NCBI RefSeq assembly: GCF_900142085.1
Contig: NZ_FQZQ01000017.1
Location: 32,197 to 96,196 of the forward strand
Reading direction: 5' to 3'
From: Shimia gijangensis
Lineage (GTDB): Bacteria; Pseudomonadota; Alphaproteobacteria; Rhodobacterales; Rhodobacteraceae
Length of the DNA: 64,000 nt
The position numbers and the translations under genes were made by a program. The notes beneath the pieces are model-generated. The model was given only the letters and a program-made list of their open reading frames with translations. It ran no database searches and was not told the DNA's origin. How positions within the stretch are numbered: position 1 is the stretch's first letter; each line of letters begins with the position of its first letter. Below, piece by piece: positions 1-8,025 of the stretch.

Positions 1-821
1 GCTTTGACGATGGTATTGCCATTGGGTCCGGTGTTGCACGCGAGCTGGGGGCAATCGTTGGTGACAAGATCAAGATCATTTCGCCCAACGGTGTGAAAAC
101 GGCCTTTGGAACCTCGCCACGTATCAATGCCTATGAGGTTGTCTATGTCTTTTCCGCGGGCCGTTATGACATCGACCGCACACGGGTTTATCTGCCTTTT
201 AGCGAAGCGCAAAACTTCTTCAATCGAGATGGGGTAGCCGACGAAATTGAAGTGATGGTTGAAGACCCGGACGCGGTGGATGATCTGAGCCTTGATTTAT
301 TGCGAGCGGGCGGCGAAAGAACACTTTTGTGGACCTGGCGGGATGCTTCAGGCGGGTTTTTGCGCGCTTTAGAGGTGGAAGACAACGTGATGTTCATCAT
401 TATGTCCATCCTGGTGTTGATCGCCGCGATGAATATCGTCTCGGGGCTCATCATGTTGGTAAAGAACAAGGGGCGCGATATCGGTATCCTGCGCACGATG
501 GGATTGACCGAAGGGGCCGTGCTCAGAGTCTTCTTTATCTGCGGGGCGTTTACAGGGCTTATTGGAACGGCGCTCGGCGTCACTTTGGGATGCCTGTTTG
601 CGATCTACATCGATCCGGTGTTCGCTTTTGTAAACATGATGATGGGCGGCGGGGTCTGGGATCCGGCAATTCGTGGGATTTATCACCTCCCGGCCAAGCT
701 TGAGCTGGCTGATGTTCTGAGCGCGGTCATTCTGTCGTTGGGATTGTCCTTTGTGGTGACAATATTCCCGGCGCGCCGTGCGGCGCGCATGAACCCGGTG
801 GAGGCGCTGCGTTATGAGTGA
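1..821 (+). CDS. lolC: Lipoprotein-releasing ABC transporter permease, 5' truncated
   Basis: Inner-membrane permease of the Lol system, which extracts outer-membrane lipoproteins and hands them to LolA. The reading frame is open from base 3, so the true start and the first transmembrane helix lie outside the window. Visible are the end of the periplasmic domain and the C-terminal FtsX-type module with three hydrophobic segments (around bases 390-460, 520-610 and 715-765), ending in the typical [16 protein letters not shown] tail. It overlaps lolD by 8 bp, so the two are co-transcribed. Alphaproteobacteria often carry one permease that could equally be named LolE or LolF. Confidence 0.93.
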   Translation, partial: FDDGIAIGSGVARELGAIVGDKIKIISPNGVKTAFGTSPRINAYEVVYVFSAGRYDIDRTRVYLPFSEAQNFFNRDGVADEIEVMVEDPDAVDDLSLDLLRAGGERTLLWTWRDASGGFLRALEVEDNVMFIIMSILVLIAAMNIVSGLIMLVKNKGRDIGILRTMGLTEGAVLRVFFICGAFTGLIGTALGVTLGCLFAIYIDPVFAFVNMMMGGGVWDPAIRGIYHLPAKLELADVLSAVILSLGLSFVVTIFPARRAARMNPVEALRYE

Positions 822-1497
822 TGCTGTCCTACACCTGAAAGGGTTGAAGAAAAGCTATAACAAAGGCTTGGTCAACGAAGTGAATGTTCTTCGAGGGGTT
901 GATCTGACGTTGACCTCGGGAGAGATTGTGGCCCTTGTCGCCCCCTCCGGAGCCGGAAAATCAACCTTGTTGCACATTGCTGGATTGCTGGATGTGCCTG
1001 ACGCGGGGACCGTTGAAATAGGTGGTCAGTTGCTCAGTGGAAAATCTGATCGTCGTCGCACGGTGTCCAGACGGCAGGATGTCGGATTTATCTATCAATT
1101 CCATCACTTGCTGCCCGAGTTTAATGCCTTGGAAAACATCGTTTTGCCACAACTTGCCAATGCTGTGCCGCGCGCCAAAGCGGAAGATCGGGCAAATGAG
1201 TTGTTGCAGCGTGTCGGTATCAAAGAGCGCGCTGCACACCGCCCTGCAGCGCTGTCTGGGGGCGAACAGCAACGTGTTGCGTTCTGTCGGGCGCTGGCCA
1301 ATAGCCCGCGTGTTCTGTTGGCGGATGAGCCCACCGGCAACCTTGACCCGGCGACGTCAGATCAGGTGTTTGCAACGTTGATGCAACTGGTCCGAGAAAC
1401 CGGCCTGTCCGCACTTATCGCCACACACAACATGGAACTGGCGGCGCGAATGGACCGGATTCTCAAGCTTGAAAACGGCGTCCTTGTTCCGGGGTGA
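814..1497 (+). CDS. lolD: Lipoprotein-releasing ABC transporter ATP-binding protein LolD
   Basis: ATPase that powers release of lipoproteins from the inner membrane together with the adjacent LolC/E permease. The 227-residue protein has Walker [10 protein letters not shown] at 43-51, the ABC signature LSGGEQQ at 147-153, Walker B VLLADEPT at 167-174 and a switch histidine in ATHN. Length and motif order match the MacB/LolD family of small ABC ATPases. The ATG overlaps the end of the permease gene by 8 bp, supporting translational coupling. MacB- or FtsE-like alternatives are less likely because of the permease partner. Confidence 0.96.
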   Translation: MSDAVLHLKGLKKSYNKGLVNEVNVLRGVDLTLTSGEIVALVAPSGAGKSTLLHIAGLLDVPDAGTVEIGGQLLSGKSDRRRTVSRRQDVGFIYQFHHLLPEFNALENIVLPQLANAVPRAKAEDRANELLQRVGIKERAAHRPAALSGGEQQRVAFCRALANSPRVLLADEPTGNLDPATSDQVFATLMQLVRETGLSALIATHNMELAARMDRILKLENGVLVPG

Positions 1498-1509
1498 CCG
1501 GTTTTGTGA

Positions 1510-1956
1510 TCAGGCTTGCTGCGTGAGCCACACGCCCGCTGCCATCAAGGCGATCCCACCTGAACGCGCCAAGGATAGCGGACTGATCTGAGCCCCAAAC
1601 AAGCCAAAGTGGTCGATGGCCGCTGCCGAAATCAGCTGTCCCAGCAACACAAAAAATACGGCGTTCCCGACGCCGAATTTTGGCGCCACCCAGGTGATCG
1701 ACAAGACGTAAAAGGCGACCAGAAGCCCCGCCAGAAACAAATGCTTGGGGGCCGCGCTGGCCTTGGCCAGATTGGGCACCCCGCCGCTGAGCACCAAAAC
1801 AACAATTGCCGCAACAAGTGCCACGCAAAACAAAATTGCTCCGGCGGCAAAGGGCGAGGCCAGACGCTGACCAAGGGCGGCGTTTAGCGCGGCCAGAACA
1901 GGAATTCCAATCCCTGCGGCCAGCATAATCAGGGCATATTGCATCGTGGCGGACAT
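1510..1956 (-). CDS. YdcZ/DUF606-type DMT family membrane protein
   Basis: Small integral membrane protein of 148 residues with about five hydrophobic helices, beginning with the pattern ALIMLAAGIGIPVLAALNA that is typical of the DUF606 (YdcZ) branch of the drug/metabolite transporter superfamily. Members are half-size transporters that probably dimerise; substrates are generally unknown. It is convergent with lolD (only 12 bp between stops) and lies directly downstream of the thioesterase gene on the same strand (13 bp gap), so the two may be co-transcribed. Confidence 0.8.
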   Translation of the reverse strand: MSATMQYALIMLAAGIGIPVLAALNAALGQRLASPFAAGAILFCVALVAAIVVLVLSGGVPNLAKASAAPKHLFLAGLLVAFYVLSITWVAPKFGVGNAVFFVLLGQLISAAAIDHFGLFGAQISPLSLARSGGIALMAAGVWLTQQA

Positions 1957-1969
1957 GAGGTTTCCTTAA

Positions 1970-2386
1970 TCAGGGGATATAGAATGTCGCGGTGGCTGTC
2001 GCGACAGGCTTGTTCAGAGGCAATGCCGTCATTGTGGCGCGTGCGAAAATAAGAGCTTTTCCGGCGCGCACGATTTCGGCGTCGCAGCGGATCATGTCCC
2101 CAGTGGCAGGGCGCAGGAATTGCGTGTCGAGATTGGTTGTCGCAACCGGGTGCGGCTGCCCAAGATGCCCAATTGATGCGAAAACCATCGCCGTGTCTGC
2201 CATTGCCGCCAAAGCCTGACCCGACACGATCCCCCCCATTCGGGCTAAATTGTCTGTAATTGGCATGGTTAGCGTCGCACCACTTGAGGAAATGTCAGTG
2301 ATCGTGAGATCCAGCGCCTTCACCCATGGCGCAAATGCTTGCTCCAACAGTTCGTGGGCCGTTGCCGGGGTCATTGCCATTTCCAA
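1970..2386 (-). CDS. PaaI-family hotdog-fold thioesterase
   Basis: Putative acyl-CoA thioesterase of 138 residues. The central segment RMGGIVSGQALAAMADTAM matches the hotdog helix of the PaaI/YbgC-like group (GGxxxGxxxAxxADxA), followed by the TTNLDTQFLRPA strand pair. This fold normally hydrolyses small or aromatic acyl-CoA thioesters in the cytoplasm. The annotated ATG is the first of three in-frame methionines (codons 1, 3, 5); translation could begin at base 2374. Substrate cannot be inferred from context. Confidence 0.8.
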   Translation of the reverse strand: MEMAMTPATAHELLEQAFAPWVKALDLTITDISSSGATLTMPITDNLARMGGIVSGQALAAMADTAMVFASIGHLGQPHPVATTNLDTQFLRPATGDMIRCDAEIVRAGKALIFARATMTALPLNKPVATATATFYIP

Positions 2387-2515
2387 AACTCCAATTGCGT
2401 TGCCCCAAGAATGACGGTTGTTCCAATGCTTGTCACCAGCATATGATCGGGATCAAGGAGAAACCCAGTGTTTGGTCTAGGCTTGGCATGCGGGCACGAA
2501 TTGCAGGAGACGCTG

Positions 2516-2881
2516 ATGCGGCTTGGGTTAAGTATTGTTGGACTTGCGGCGGTCGCGGCCCTTTTGGGATGCGTCCACAACGTTGGTGCGGGTCGATTGG
2601 TTTACGACAAAAACTGCGTGATGTGTCATGGTGCCGAAGGGCGCGGCGATGGTGATTTTGCAGATAAGTTGTTGAAATTGCCACCTGACCTGACCGCGTT
2701 GGAACGTGTAAACGGTGGAGAATTTCCTCGGTTACGGGTCAGCGAGTCCATTATTGGCGATGGGCGGGGCGATCACTTTAGCGGCGCGATGCCCGAATTT
2801 TCGGATATGGCCGGAAGCGGTGCTGTCGCAAGTTTTCAACTGGACGCAGTGCTTGATTACCTGGAATCCATTCAGGAATAG
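2516..2881 (+). CDS. Monohaem c-type cytochrome, predicted lipoprotein (first of three)
   Basis: Protein of 121 residues with a lipoprotein signal ending in the lipobox ALLGC (Cys19) and a single haem c motif CVMCH (Cys34, Cys37, His38). The start was chosen at 2516 because an AGGAGA ribosome site ends 5 bases upstream and it produces a clean signal peptide; an upstream in-frame start at 2468 would add 16 residues that do not look like a signal. The GxGD-rich loop after the haem and the PPDLTALERVNGGEFP segment recur in the next two genes. Probable periplasmic electron carrier anchored to the membrane; partner unknown. Confidence 0.82.
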   Translation: MRLGLSIVGLAAVAALLGCVHNVGAGRLVYDKNCVMCHGAEGRGDGDFADKLLKLPPDLTALERVNGGEFPRLRVSESIIGDGRGDHFSGAMPEFSDMAGSGAVASFQLDAVLDYLESIQE

Positions 2882-2906
2882 ACGGCTCAGTGTAGGGAGG
2901 CAGACG

Positions 2907-3299
2907 ATGCAAAAAGCAATTTTGACAATGGCTATACTGACTGCGGGAATGGCGTCAGCAGAAGGCGCCACCAAAGGCGAGGCGCTATATCTTGAACATT
3001 GCGCGACGTGCCACGGTCTGGATCTGGACGGGCAGGGGCCCATGGCAGGGGTAATGGTCATCAAACCTGTTGACCTGACGGCTTTGACATCAGGAAATCA
3101 GGGTGTTTTTCCGGTTGAGAGGGTGGTCAAGCGTATTGATGGCCGCGATCCGCTGGTGGCACACGGAAGCCCCATGCCTGTCTACGGCCATTTCTTTGAA
3201 GGTGGAGCCGGCGCATTAAAAACCGCCTCTGGTCAGCCCATTGTGACAAGCAGGGCGATTGTGGAGCTTGTGACGTACATCGAAGGTAAACAGCAATGA
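2907..3299 (+). CDS. Monohaem c-type cytochrome, periplasmic (second of three)
   Basis: Protein of 130 residues with a cleavable signal peptide (hydrophobic to about residue 18, cut after ASA) and one CATCH haem site (Cys32, Cys35, His36). A GGAGG ribosome site sits 7 bases before the ATG at 2907. The post-haem PVDLTALTSGNQGVFPVERV segment parallels both neighbours, so the three genes are paralogues arising by tandem duplication. Unlike the flanking two, it has no lipobox cysteine and is probably soluble. Its stop overlaps the start of the next cytochrome gene by 4 bp. Confidence 0.82.
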   Translation: MQKAILTMAILTAGMASAEGATKGEALYLEHCATCHGLDLDGQGPMAGVMVIKPVDLTALTSGNQGVFPVERVVKRIDGRDPLVAHGSPMPVYGHFFEGGAGALKTASGQPIVTSRAIVELVTYIEGKQQ

Positions 3300-3700
3300 G
3301 ATGGGTCGTAGGTATTGCAATGGCCGCGACGGTGGTTTGGGCCTGTGGCGAAGCCGAGATTCCTGATCAGGAAGATGGCGAGCGTATCTACGAGGCCAAT
3401 TGTGAAACCTGTCATGGGATCACCGGGCGTGGTGATGGCGTTATCGCGGCAAGCCTGACACCACGGCCCGCAGATCTTAGCGTTCTAGCGCGGCGAAATG
3501 GCGGCACGTTTCCTGTGTCAGACGTGCTTAGTAAAATTGATGGCTACACGAGCAATCAGGATGTTCGGGCCGTGATGCCTCAGTTTGGTGCCATGTTCGA
3601 AGGCGATCTGGTGCCGGTTGAAACCGAAGACGGTGTTCTGACCCCGACGCCACGAAAACTGGCTGCCCTTCTGGCATATCTGGAGACGATCCAGCGCTAA
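3296..3700 (+). CDS. Monohaem c-type cytochrome, predicted lipoprotein (third of three)
   Basis: Protein of 134 residues with a short signal ending in VVWAC (lipidated Cys17), and haem motif CETCH (Cys36, Cys39, His40). The start overlaps the previous stop by 4 bp (ATGA), indicating translational coupling. The segment RPADLSVLARRNGGTFPVSDV repeats the pattern seen in the other two cytochromes. A likely electron-transfer relay with its neighbours. Its placement 2.7 kb from soxR suggests, but does not prove, a link to sulfur respiration. Confidence 0.82.
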   Translation: MRWVVGIAMAATVVWACGEAEIPDQEDGERIYEANCETCHGITGRGDGVIAASLTPRPADLSVLARRNGGTFPVSDVLSKIDGYTSNQDVRAVMPQFGAMFEGDLVPVETEDGVLTPTPRKLAALLAYLETIQR

Positions 3701-3709
3701 TAATCTGCG

Positions 3710-4366
3710 CTAAACTGTGAAGGCCAGAACCCGGCTGATCTCGGTCAGCCCGCGCCCGGATTGATCCATCCAGGTGTTAAACCCGGCTTGCACCGCTGTC
3801 ATGGCACCTTTGGATGTGGCGGGCTTGTCGATTACGCCTTCGCCGATCAGACGCGCGGTTACATCGCGGCTCAGGATAAAAGCATCACGCCCGGCAAAGC
3901 GCATGGCATATTGCCCGGTCATCCCGCCAAGCCGCGCGCCGTTCTTTTTCATGGTTTCCAACAGGCCGACATAGTCGGTTGACGGCCAGCCCCCAAGAAC
4001 CTGGCCTGCGCCACCCTGATCGCGCAACCCTTGCAGGAAATGCGCGTTTTCCAGAACGGTGCGGATTTTTGGGCCATTGCGGACAATGGCTTTGTCCGAC
4101 ATCAACCGATCCATATCTTCGTCATGCATGAACGCACAGCGATCAATGTCAAATCCGTGAAAAGCGGTTTCAAACCCATCCCATTTGTTTTCCACAACCT
4201 TCCAGTTGAACCCGGCCTGAAAGATGCATTTGGTCATCGTCGATAACCATCGGTCCTCTGGCAAAGAGGTGACATTCGGGTCAGGGTAAGAGATCAGTTC
4301 TTCCAACGCGTCCACACCGCCTTTGCGTTCGGCGGCAATGTCGTAAAGCTCGTCAAATGGGCGCAT
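3710..4366 (-). CDS. DNA-3-methyladenine glycosylase I family protein
   Basis: Protein of 218 residues resembling the Tag family, which removes 3-methyladenine from alkylated DNA. The pattern LSTMTKCIFQAGFNWKVVENKWDGFETAF corresponds to the helical core of the family (normally ...F...GL.W..I...R..FR.AF), followed by the ...IVRNGPKIRTVLENA segment (VRNRRKIEA.I.NA in Tag). The zinc-binding Cys/His set of E. coli Tag is not obvious, so it belongs to the divergent Tag-like branch common in Rhodobacterales. Convergent with the cytochrome cluster, 9 bp away. Confidence 0.8.
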   Translation of the reverse strand: MRPFDELYDIAAERKGGVDALEELISYPDPNVTSLPEDRWLSTMTKCIFQAGFNWKVVENKWDGFETAFHGFDIDRCAFMHDEDMDRLMSDKAIVRNGPKIRTVLENAHFLQGLRDQGGAGQVLGGWPSTDYVGLLETMKKNGARLGGMTGQYAMRFAGRDAFILSRDVTARLIGEGVIDKPATSKGAMTAVQAGFNTWMDQSGRGLTEISRVLAFTV

Positions 4367-4447
4367 GGGGCTGACTTTCGCGAAAAGGATTGCGGGCAGA
4401 ATGCTTAGAATGCATTCGTCACGCGGAGTATTGCAAGAAAGAAGCGG

Positions 4448-5515
4448 CTATTGCGCAGCCTGGAAGCCTTCGATTAGCTGACGCAGACCCACGGCTGCTC
4501 CGGCAAATATTGCCAGAAACGTCACCGGCGCTGAAAAAGCGAGCAAGGAAAATGCTGTGATCCCCTGACCAACGGTGCAGCCGATGGCCAGAATCGCCCC
4601 GATGCCCATGATGATCGCGCCAAATATCTGGCGGCGCAATTCGCGTGGGTCTTCGCAGGCCTCCCAACGGAAATGACCCTTTGCGGTTGAGCCGATGAAC
4701 GCGCCAAGCCACACGCCCGCGACCGAGCCTACGGCAAAAGTCAGCGGGCGCACGGATCCGTTCATGGCAAATAGTATGGTTTCGCCCACCGGTGCCGAGA
4801 AACTGTGGGACACCACTGGCACCCCATCAAATCCATTGGTGGCAACCCATTGGCTACCGGACCATCCAGAAACCACTGCAAATGCGACAACCAGCGACCA
4901 AAAGATCGACTGGGGATCTTGGCGTATCTCTGAGCTCGACAAGGCGCCGATAATCAAGGCCGCGCCAACCGCAACGCCTATCCAGATCGCAGAAATGCCG
5001 GTCAGAGCACCAATCTGATGCGCAATGCCGGGTGGAGCAGGTGAGGTCACATCAATCTGGGGAAAGGCCCAGTTGCGCAACGGCGCCAAAGGGCCCGCGA
5101 GGACGACATAGGCCGAAACCCCCATCACCAGAACGATCACAAAGGACCGCAAATCACCGCCACCCAACCTCGCGATCGCGCCAAAGCCACAGTTGCCGGA
5201 CAACGCCATGCCATACCCAAACATCAACCCGCCCAGAATGCTGGCCAGCGGCATCCAGCGGATCGACAGATAAAACGAGGCATCCGCCTCCAACAGTCCC
5301 AACCCCATCAGGGCAAAACTGCCGACAATAGACGTGCCAATTGCCAAAACCCACATGCGCATGCGCAGTGATGAGCCGCCATAAAGCAGGTCTTCGATGG
5401 CACCCAGCGTACAAAAGCGGCCGACTCGTGCGGCCAATCCCAGCATGACGCCCCCGATCAGCCCCAACAGAGCGACGGTGTTGTTGTCTCCTAAGATATC
5501 AAGCAGGGCTGACAT
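4448..5515 (-). CDS. soxT: SoxT: YeeE/YedE family sulfur-compound transporter
   Basis: Polytopic membrane protein of 355 residues, roughly nine to ten hydrophobic helices, of the YeeE/YedE (TsuA-like) family that imports thiosulfate or related sulfur compounds. The family cysteine motifs are present: GRFCTLGA near residue 33, SGNCGFGA near 107 and IGCTVGQGI near 313; these thiols are thought to relay the substrate through the pore. It stands directly beside soxR on the same strand (52 bp gap), the classical soxT position of Paracoccus, where it is thought to supply a signal or substrate for SoxR-dependent induction. Confidence 0.9.
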   Translation of the reverse strand: MSALLDILGDNNTVALLGLIGGVMLGLAARVGRFCTLGAIEDLLYGGSSLRMRMWVLAIGTSIVGSFALMGLGLLEADASFYLSIRWMPLASILGGLMFGYGMALSGNCGFGAIARLGGGDLRSFVIVLVMGVSAYVVLAGPLAPLRNWAFPQIDVTSPAPPGIAHQIGALTGISAIWIGVAVGAALIIGALSSSEIRQDPQSIFWSLVVAFAVVSGWSGSQWVATNGFDGVPVVSHSFSAPVGETILFAMNGSVRPLTFAVGSVAGVWLGAFIGSTAKGHFRWEACEDPRELRRQIFGAIIMGIGAILAIGCTVGQGITAFSLLAFSAPVTFLAIFAGAAVGLRQLIEGFQAAQ

Positions 5516-5567
5516 GGTTCGGGCGCTTTTTAGTTGGTCACTAACCTGTCCCGATCAGATGGTCGGG

Positions 5568-5906
5568 TCAGGCGTCGTCGTTGCAAAACAGGTCGTAAAC
5601 CACTTCGAGCATACGGCGTGGACGGTTGTCTGCCAATCGGTAATAGATTGTCTTGCCTTCGCGGCGTGGAATGACCAGCCCCTCAAGACGCAAGCGCGAG
5701 AGCTGTTGTGACACAGCTGCCTGACGCGCCGAGATCAGGTCTTCGAGTTCAGTCACAGATTTTTCACCGCTGACCAGATGGCAGAGAATCATCAATCGGC
5801 CTTCATGGCTGATTGCTTTCAGAAAATTGGACGCTGTCGTCGCATTGTCCACCATGCGGTCCATTTCGGCGTCCGAAATGTCATCCTTGAACACCGGAAG
5901 TGTCAT
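5568..5906 (-). CDS. soxR: SoxR: ArsR-family repressor of the sox genes
   Basis: Winged-helix repressor of 112 residues. The HTH runs through SVTELEDLISARQAAVSQQLSRL, followed by the wing RREGKTIYYRL. Starting at 5906 (ribosome site AAGGGGAAAG upstream) places cysteines at 42 and 108, the same pair that in BigR/SqrR forms a tetrasulfide on reaction with reactive sulfur species and releases DNA. A longer form starting at 5927 is possible. It is flanked by soxT and soxS on the same strand, facing the sox structural operon. It is expected to bind the intergenic operators described at soxX, soxB and soxC. Confidence 0.93.
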   Translation of the reverse strand: MTLPVFKDDISDAEMDRMVDNATTASNFLKAISHEGRLMILCHLVSGEKSVTELEDLISARQAAVSQQLSRLRLEGLVIPRREGKTIYYRLADNRPRRMLEVVYDLFCNDDA

Positions 5907-6046
5907 GGTCTTTCCCCTTGTCGTCATCTGCGCCCTGATCAGAGCACCTTAGTGCGGTTTGCTACTGGAACCGCTTTTTTTCGTCTTTGCGCTTTGTCAA
6001 ACTTTGCCACAGTCCGACGTTTTGTAAATTCTGGGCTCTAATGTAC

Positions 6047-6415
6047 CTATTTTGTCGCGCCGTCAAAGGCTGCGTGTTTGATCAGCATGTTTTCGATGTG
6101 CCACCAAAAGAAATCTTCGCCGGGATACCCTTCCAGCCGGGCAATCTCCTGACCTTCGTCAATCAGGATAAAGGTGGGTGTATAATTGACTGCCCTTGCA
6201 TAGGTCAGATCATCGGGCCGCTCATGCAATTGTTCACGCCGCAACGGTGCCAGCTCTCCGGCTTCGGTGCGTGGGTATATCGGACCAATCTCGGCGTTCC
6301 ACTGCTTGCAGGTATAGCAGCCGGGTTGCTCGACCATGACCAGTTCAACCGCCCAGACCGGCAGGGCAGGTAACAGTGCAAATGCGGCACCAAAAAGAAA
6401 ACGATGAAACTTCAT
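6047..6415 (-). CDS. soxS: SoxS: periplasmic thioredoxin-like protein
   Basis: Periplasmic thiol protein of 122 residues with a signal peptide (cleavage after VWA, residue 22) and a redox motif CYTC (Cys33-Cys36), the arrangement in Paracoccus SoxS. In that organism it keeps SoxY reductively activated and is needed for full thiosulfate-dependent activity. The C-terminal NYTPTFILIDEGQEIARLEGY segment is the thioredoxin cis-Pro (TPT) region. It is divergent from soxV with an 83-bp shared control region. Confidence 0.92.
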   Translation of the reverse strand: MKFHRFLFGAAFALLPALPVWAVELVMVEQPGCYTCKQWNAEIGPIYPRTEAGELAPLRREQLHERPDDLTYARAVNYTPTFILIDEGQEIARLEGYPGEDFFWWHIENMLIKHAAFDGATK

Positions 6416-6498
6416 GACCCACTCGCATTGAGAGACGCATTGACGAACCCATTACGCACAACATAATCTGAATATGTGCATAAATCAAGGAGAGCAGC
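6416..6498. promoter_or_regulatory. Divergent soxS / soxV promoter region with imperfect palindrome
   Basis: This 83-bp gap must hold the promoters of soxS (leftward) and soxV (rightward). The only dyad seen is ACATA-N7-TATGT at 6461-6477. It shares a GAAT half-site with the AAATTCA-N6-TGAAT operators further down the cluster but lacks the opposite half. SoxR of Paracoccus is known to bind the soxS-soxV gap, so this is a plausible but weak site. The soxV ribosome site AAGGAGAG lies at 6488-6495. Confidence 0.4.
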
Positions 6499-7236
6499 AT
6501 GCTCGAGATTTCCTTTGCAGGGGCAGCGCTGGCAGGTCTGCTGTCGTTCTTTACCCCCTGCATCCTGCCAATGGTTCCGTTTTACCTGTGCTACATGGCC
6601 GGGATTTCCATGGCGGATTTGCAAGGAGATGGCGACATCGCACCGGGGGCCCAACGACGGCTGGTGATTTCGGCGATTTTCTTCGCTCTTGGTGTCACAA
6701 CGATCTTTGTTTTGCTGGGGATTGGCGCCACAGCCCTGGGACAGGCCTTTGCTCAGTGGAAGCAACCTTTGTCCTATGTTGCGGCGGCTGTTTTGGCGCT
6801 GTTCGGGCTGCATTTTCTGGGCATCCTGCGCATCCCGCTGCTCTACCGCGAGGCGCGCCTTGAAAGCAAAGCCGAGCCGACAACGGTCATTGGGGCCTAT
6901 GTTATGGGGCTGGCGTTTGGTTTTGGCTGGACGCCCTGCGTTGGCCCCGCTCTGGCATCGATTCTGATGGTGGCCAGCGGCATGGGCGACATATCCCGCG
7001 GCGCGATGTTGTTGATGGTCTATGGGTTGGCCATGACCGCGCCCTTTGTGATCGCTGCCCTGTTTGCCAAACCTTTCCTGCGCTGGATGCACCGCAACCG
7101 CAAGTATCTGCCTTATGTGGAAAAGGTGATGGGCGTTATGCTGTTGGTCTTTGCGGCCCTGATCGCGACCAACACCGTGAACCGGATTGCCGACCTGATG
7201 ATCCGCTATGTGCCGGGCTTTGGCGGGCTTGGTTGA
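6499..7236 (+). CDS. soxV: SoxV: CcdA-type transmembrane thiol electron transporter
   Basis: Polytopic protein of 245 residues, six hydrophobic helices, of the DsbD/CcdA family. The two membrane cysteines are in FFTPCILPM (Cys21) and GWTPCVGPA (Cys147), which shuttle electrons from cytoplasmic thioredoxin to the periplasm. In the sox system it reduces SoxW and SoxS. First gene of the plus-strand sox operon, 25 bp ahead of soxW. Confidence 0.95.
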   Translation: MLEISFAGAALAGLLSFFTPCILPMVPFYLCYMAGISMADLQGDGDIAPGAQRRLVISAIFFALGVTTIFVLLGIGATALGQAFAQWKQPLSYVAAAVLALFGLHFLGILRIPLLYREARLESKAEPTTVIGAYVMGLAFGFGWTPCVGPALASILMVASGMGDISRGAMLLMVYGLAMTAPFVIAALFAKPFLRWMHRNRKYLPYVEKVMGVMLLVFAALIATNTVNRIADLMIRYVPGFGGLG

Positions 7237-7261
7237 CCGAATTGAAATTGGAGGAAATGCG

Positions 7262-7852
7262 ATGAAACGATGGATTTTGACCCTGGTGGCCGCAGTGATG
7301 ACTGCCGGTATGACCGTGCCTGTCCTGGCGGCAGAGCTTGGAGACGACGGGCTGCACAAGACAGAGTGGTTCCGTGACACGTTCAAGGACTTGCAGGAGG
7401 ACTATGAAGAGGCCAAGGCCGAAGGCAAGCAACTGCTGATTATCGTTGAACAACGCGGCTGCATCTATTGTCAGGACATGCACGAAGACGCCTTTACCCA
7501 CCCGCGTGTGCTGGCGCATCTGACCGACACCTATTACCCGGTTCAGCTGGATTTGCATGGCGCAAATGAGATGACGGATACGGACGGCGAATCCTTGGAA
7601 GAACGCGAGGCGGCACGCAAATGGGGAGTGATGTTCACTCCGACAATGATCTTTCTGCCGCCAGAGATTGATTTCTCGAAACCAGCGATCCGGCAGGCTG
7701 TTGCGGTGATGCCGGGGGCGTTCAAATCCGGCACCACAGGGGACATGATGACCTGGGTCGCAGAAGAGCGGTATCTGGATCAGTCCGAAGAGGATTTTCA
7801 GCGGTATCACGCGCGCATGATTCGAGAGCGTAACGACGGGGATACGCACTGA
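7262..7852 (+). CDS. soxW: SoxW: periplasmic thioredoxin
   Basis: Protein of 196 residues with a signal peptide (cleavage near residue 24) and a thioredoxin motif CIYC (Cys67-Cys70), plus the cis-Pro loop FTPTMIFL. It accepts electrons from SoxV and passes them to periplasmic Sox proteins. The start at 7262 follows a GGAGG ribosome site; an in-frame upstream start at 7208 lies inside soxV and would spoil the signal. The C-terminus carries a charged helical extension beyond the thioredoxin core. Confidence 0.94.
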   Translation: MKRWILTLVAAVMTAGMTVPVLAAELGDDGLHKTEWFRDTFKDLQEDYEEAKAEGKQLLIIVEQRGCIYCQDMHEDAFTHPRVLAHLTDTYYPVQLDLHGANEMTDTDGESLEEREAARKWGVMFTPTMIFLPPEIDFSKPAIRQAVAVMPGAFKSGTTGDMMTWVAEERYLDQSEEDFQRYHARMIRERNDGDTH

Positions 7853-7927
7853 ATCACAATCATGCGGCAGGCAATGCAATCGAAAAACTTGTGCAAAGCC
7901 CGCATGTTTCAAAGGAAACATTCGCAA

Positions 7928-7947
7928 AAATTCATTTTAATGAATTT
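7928..7947. promoter_or_regulatory. SoxR-type operator upstream of soxX
   Basis: Perfect inverted repeat AAATTCA-N6-TGAATTT in an AT-rich patch of the soxW-soxX gap, 79 bp ahead of the soxX start. It contains ATTC-N8-GAAT, the half-site spacing reported for the SqrR/BigR repressors to which SoxR belongs. The same sequence pattern recurs in front of soxB and soxC and was not seen in the other intergenic regions examined. Binding by SoxR is inference. Confidence 0.72.
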
Positions 7948-8025
7948 GTTGTTGCGTTAAGTCGCGTCGGTGGCCTACGGTATACCGAGCTTACCAAGCG
8001 AACATGGTAGCCCAAGGGAGGAAAC

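Noticed and set aside
2715..2906. N-terminal extension of the second cytochrome
   Set aside because: Frame is open upstream, but it lies in the first cytochrome gene and would bury the signal peptide; ATG at 2907 has the ribosome site.
6461..6477. Full SoxR operator in the soxS-soxV gap
   Set aside because: Only one half (GAAT) of the ATTC-N8-GAAT pattern is present; kept as a weak regulatory region rather than a member of the operator set.
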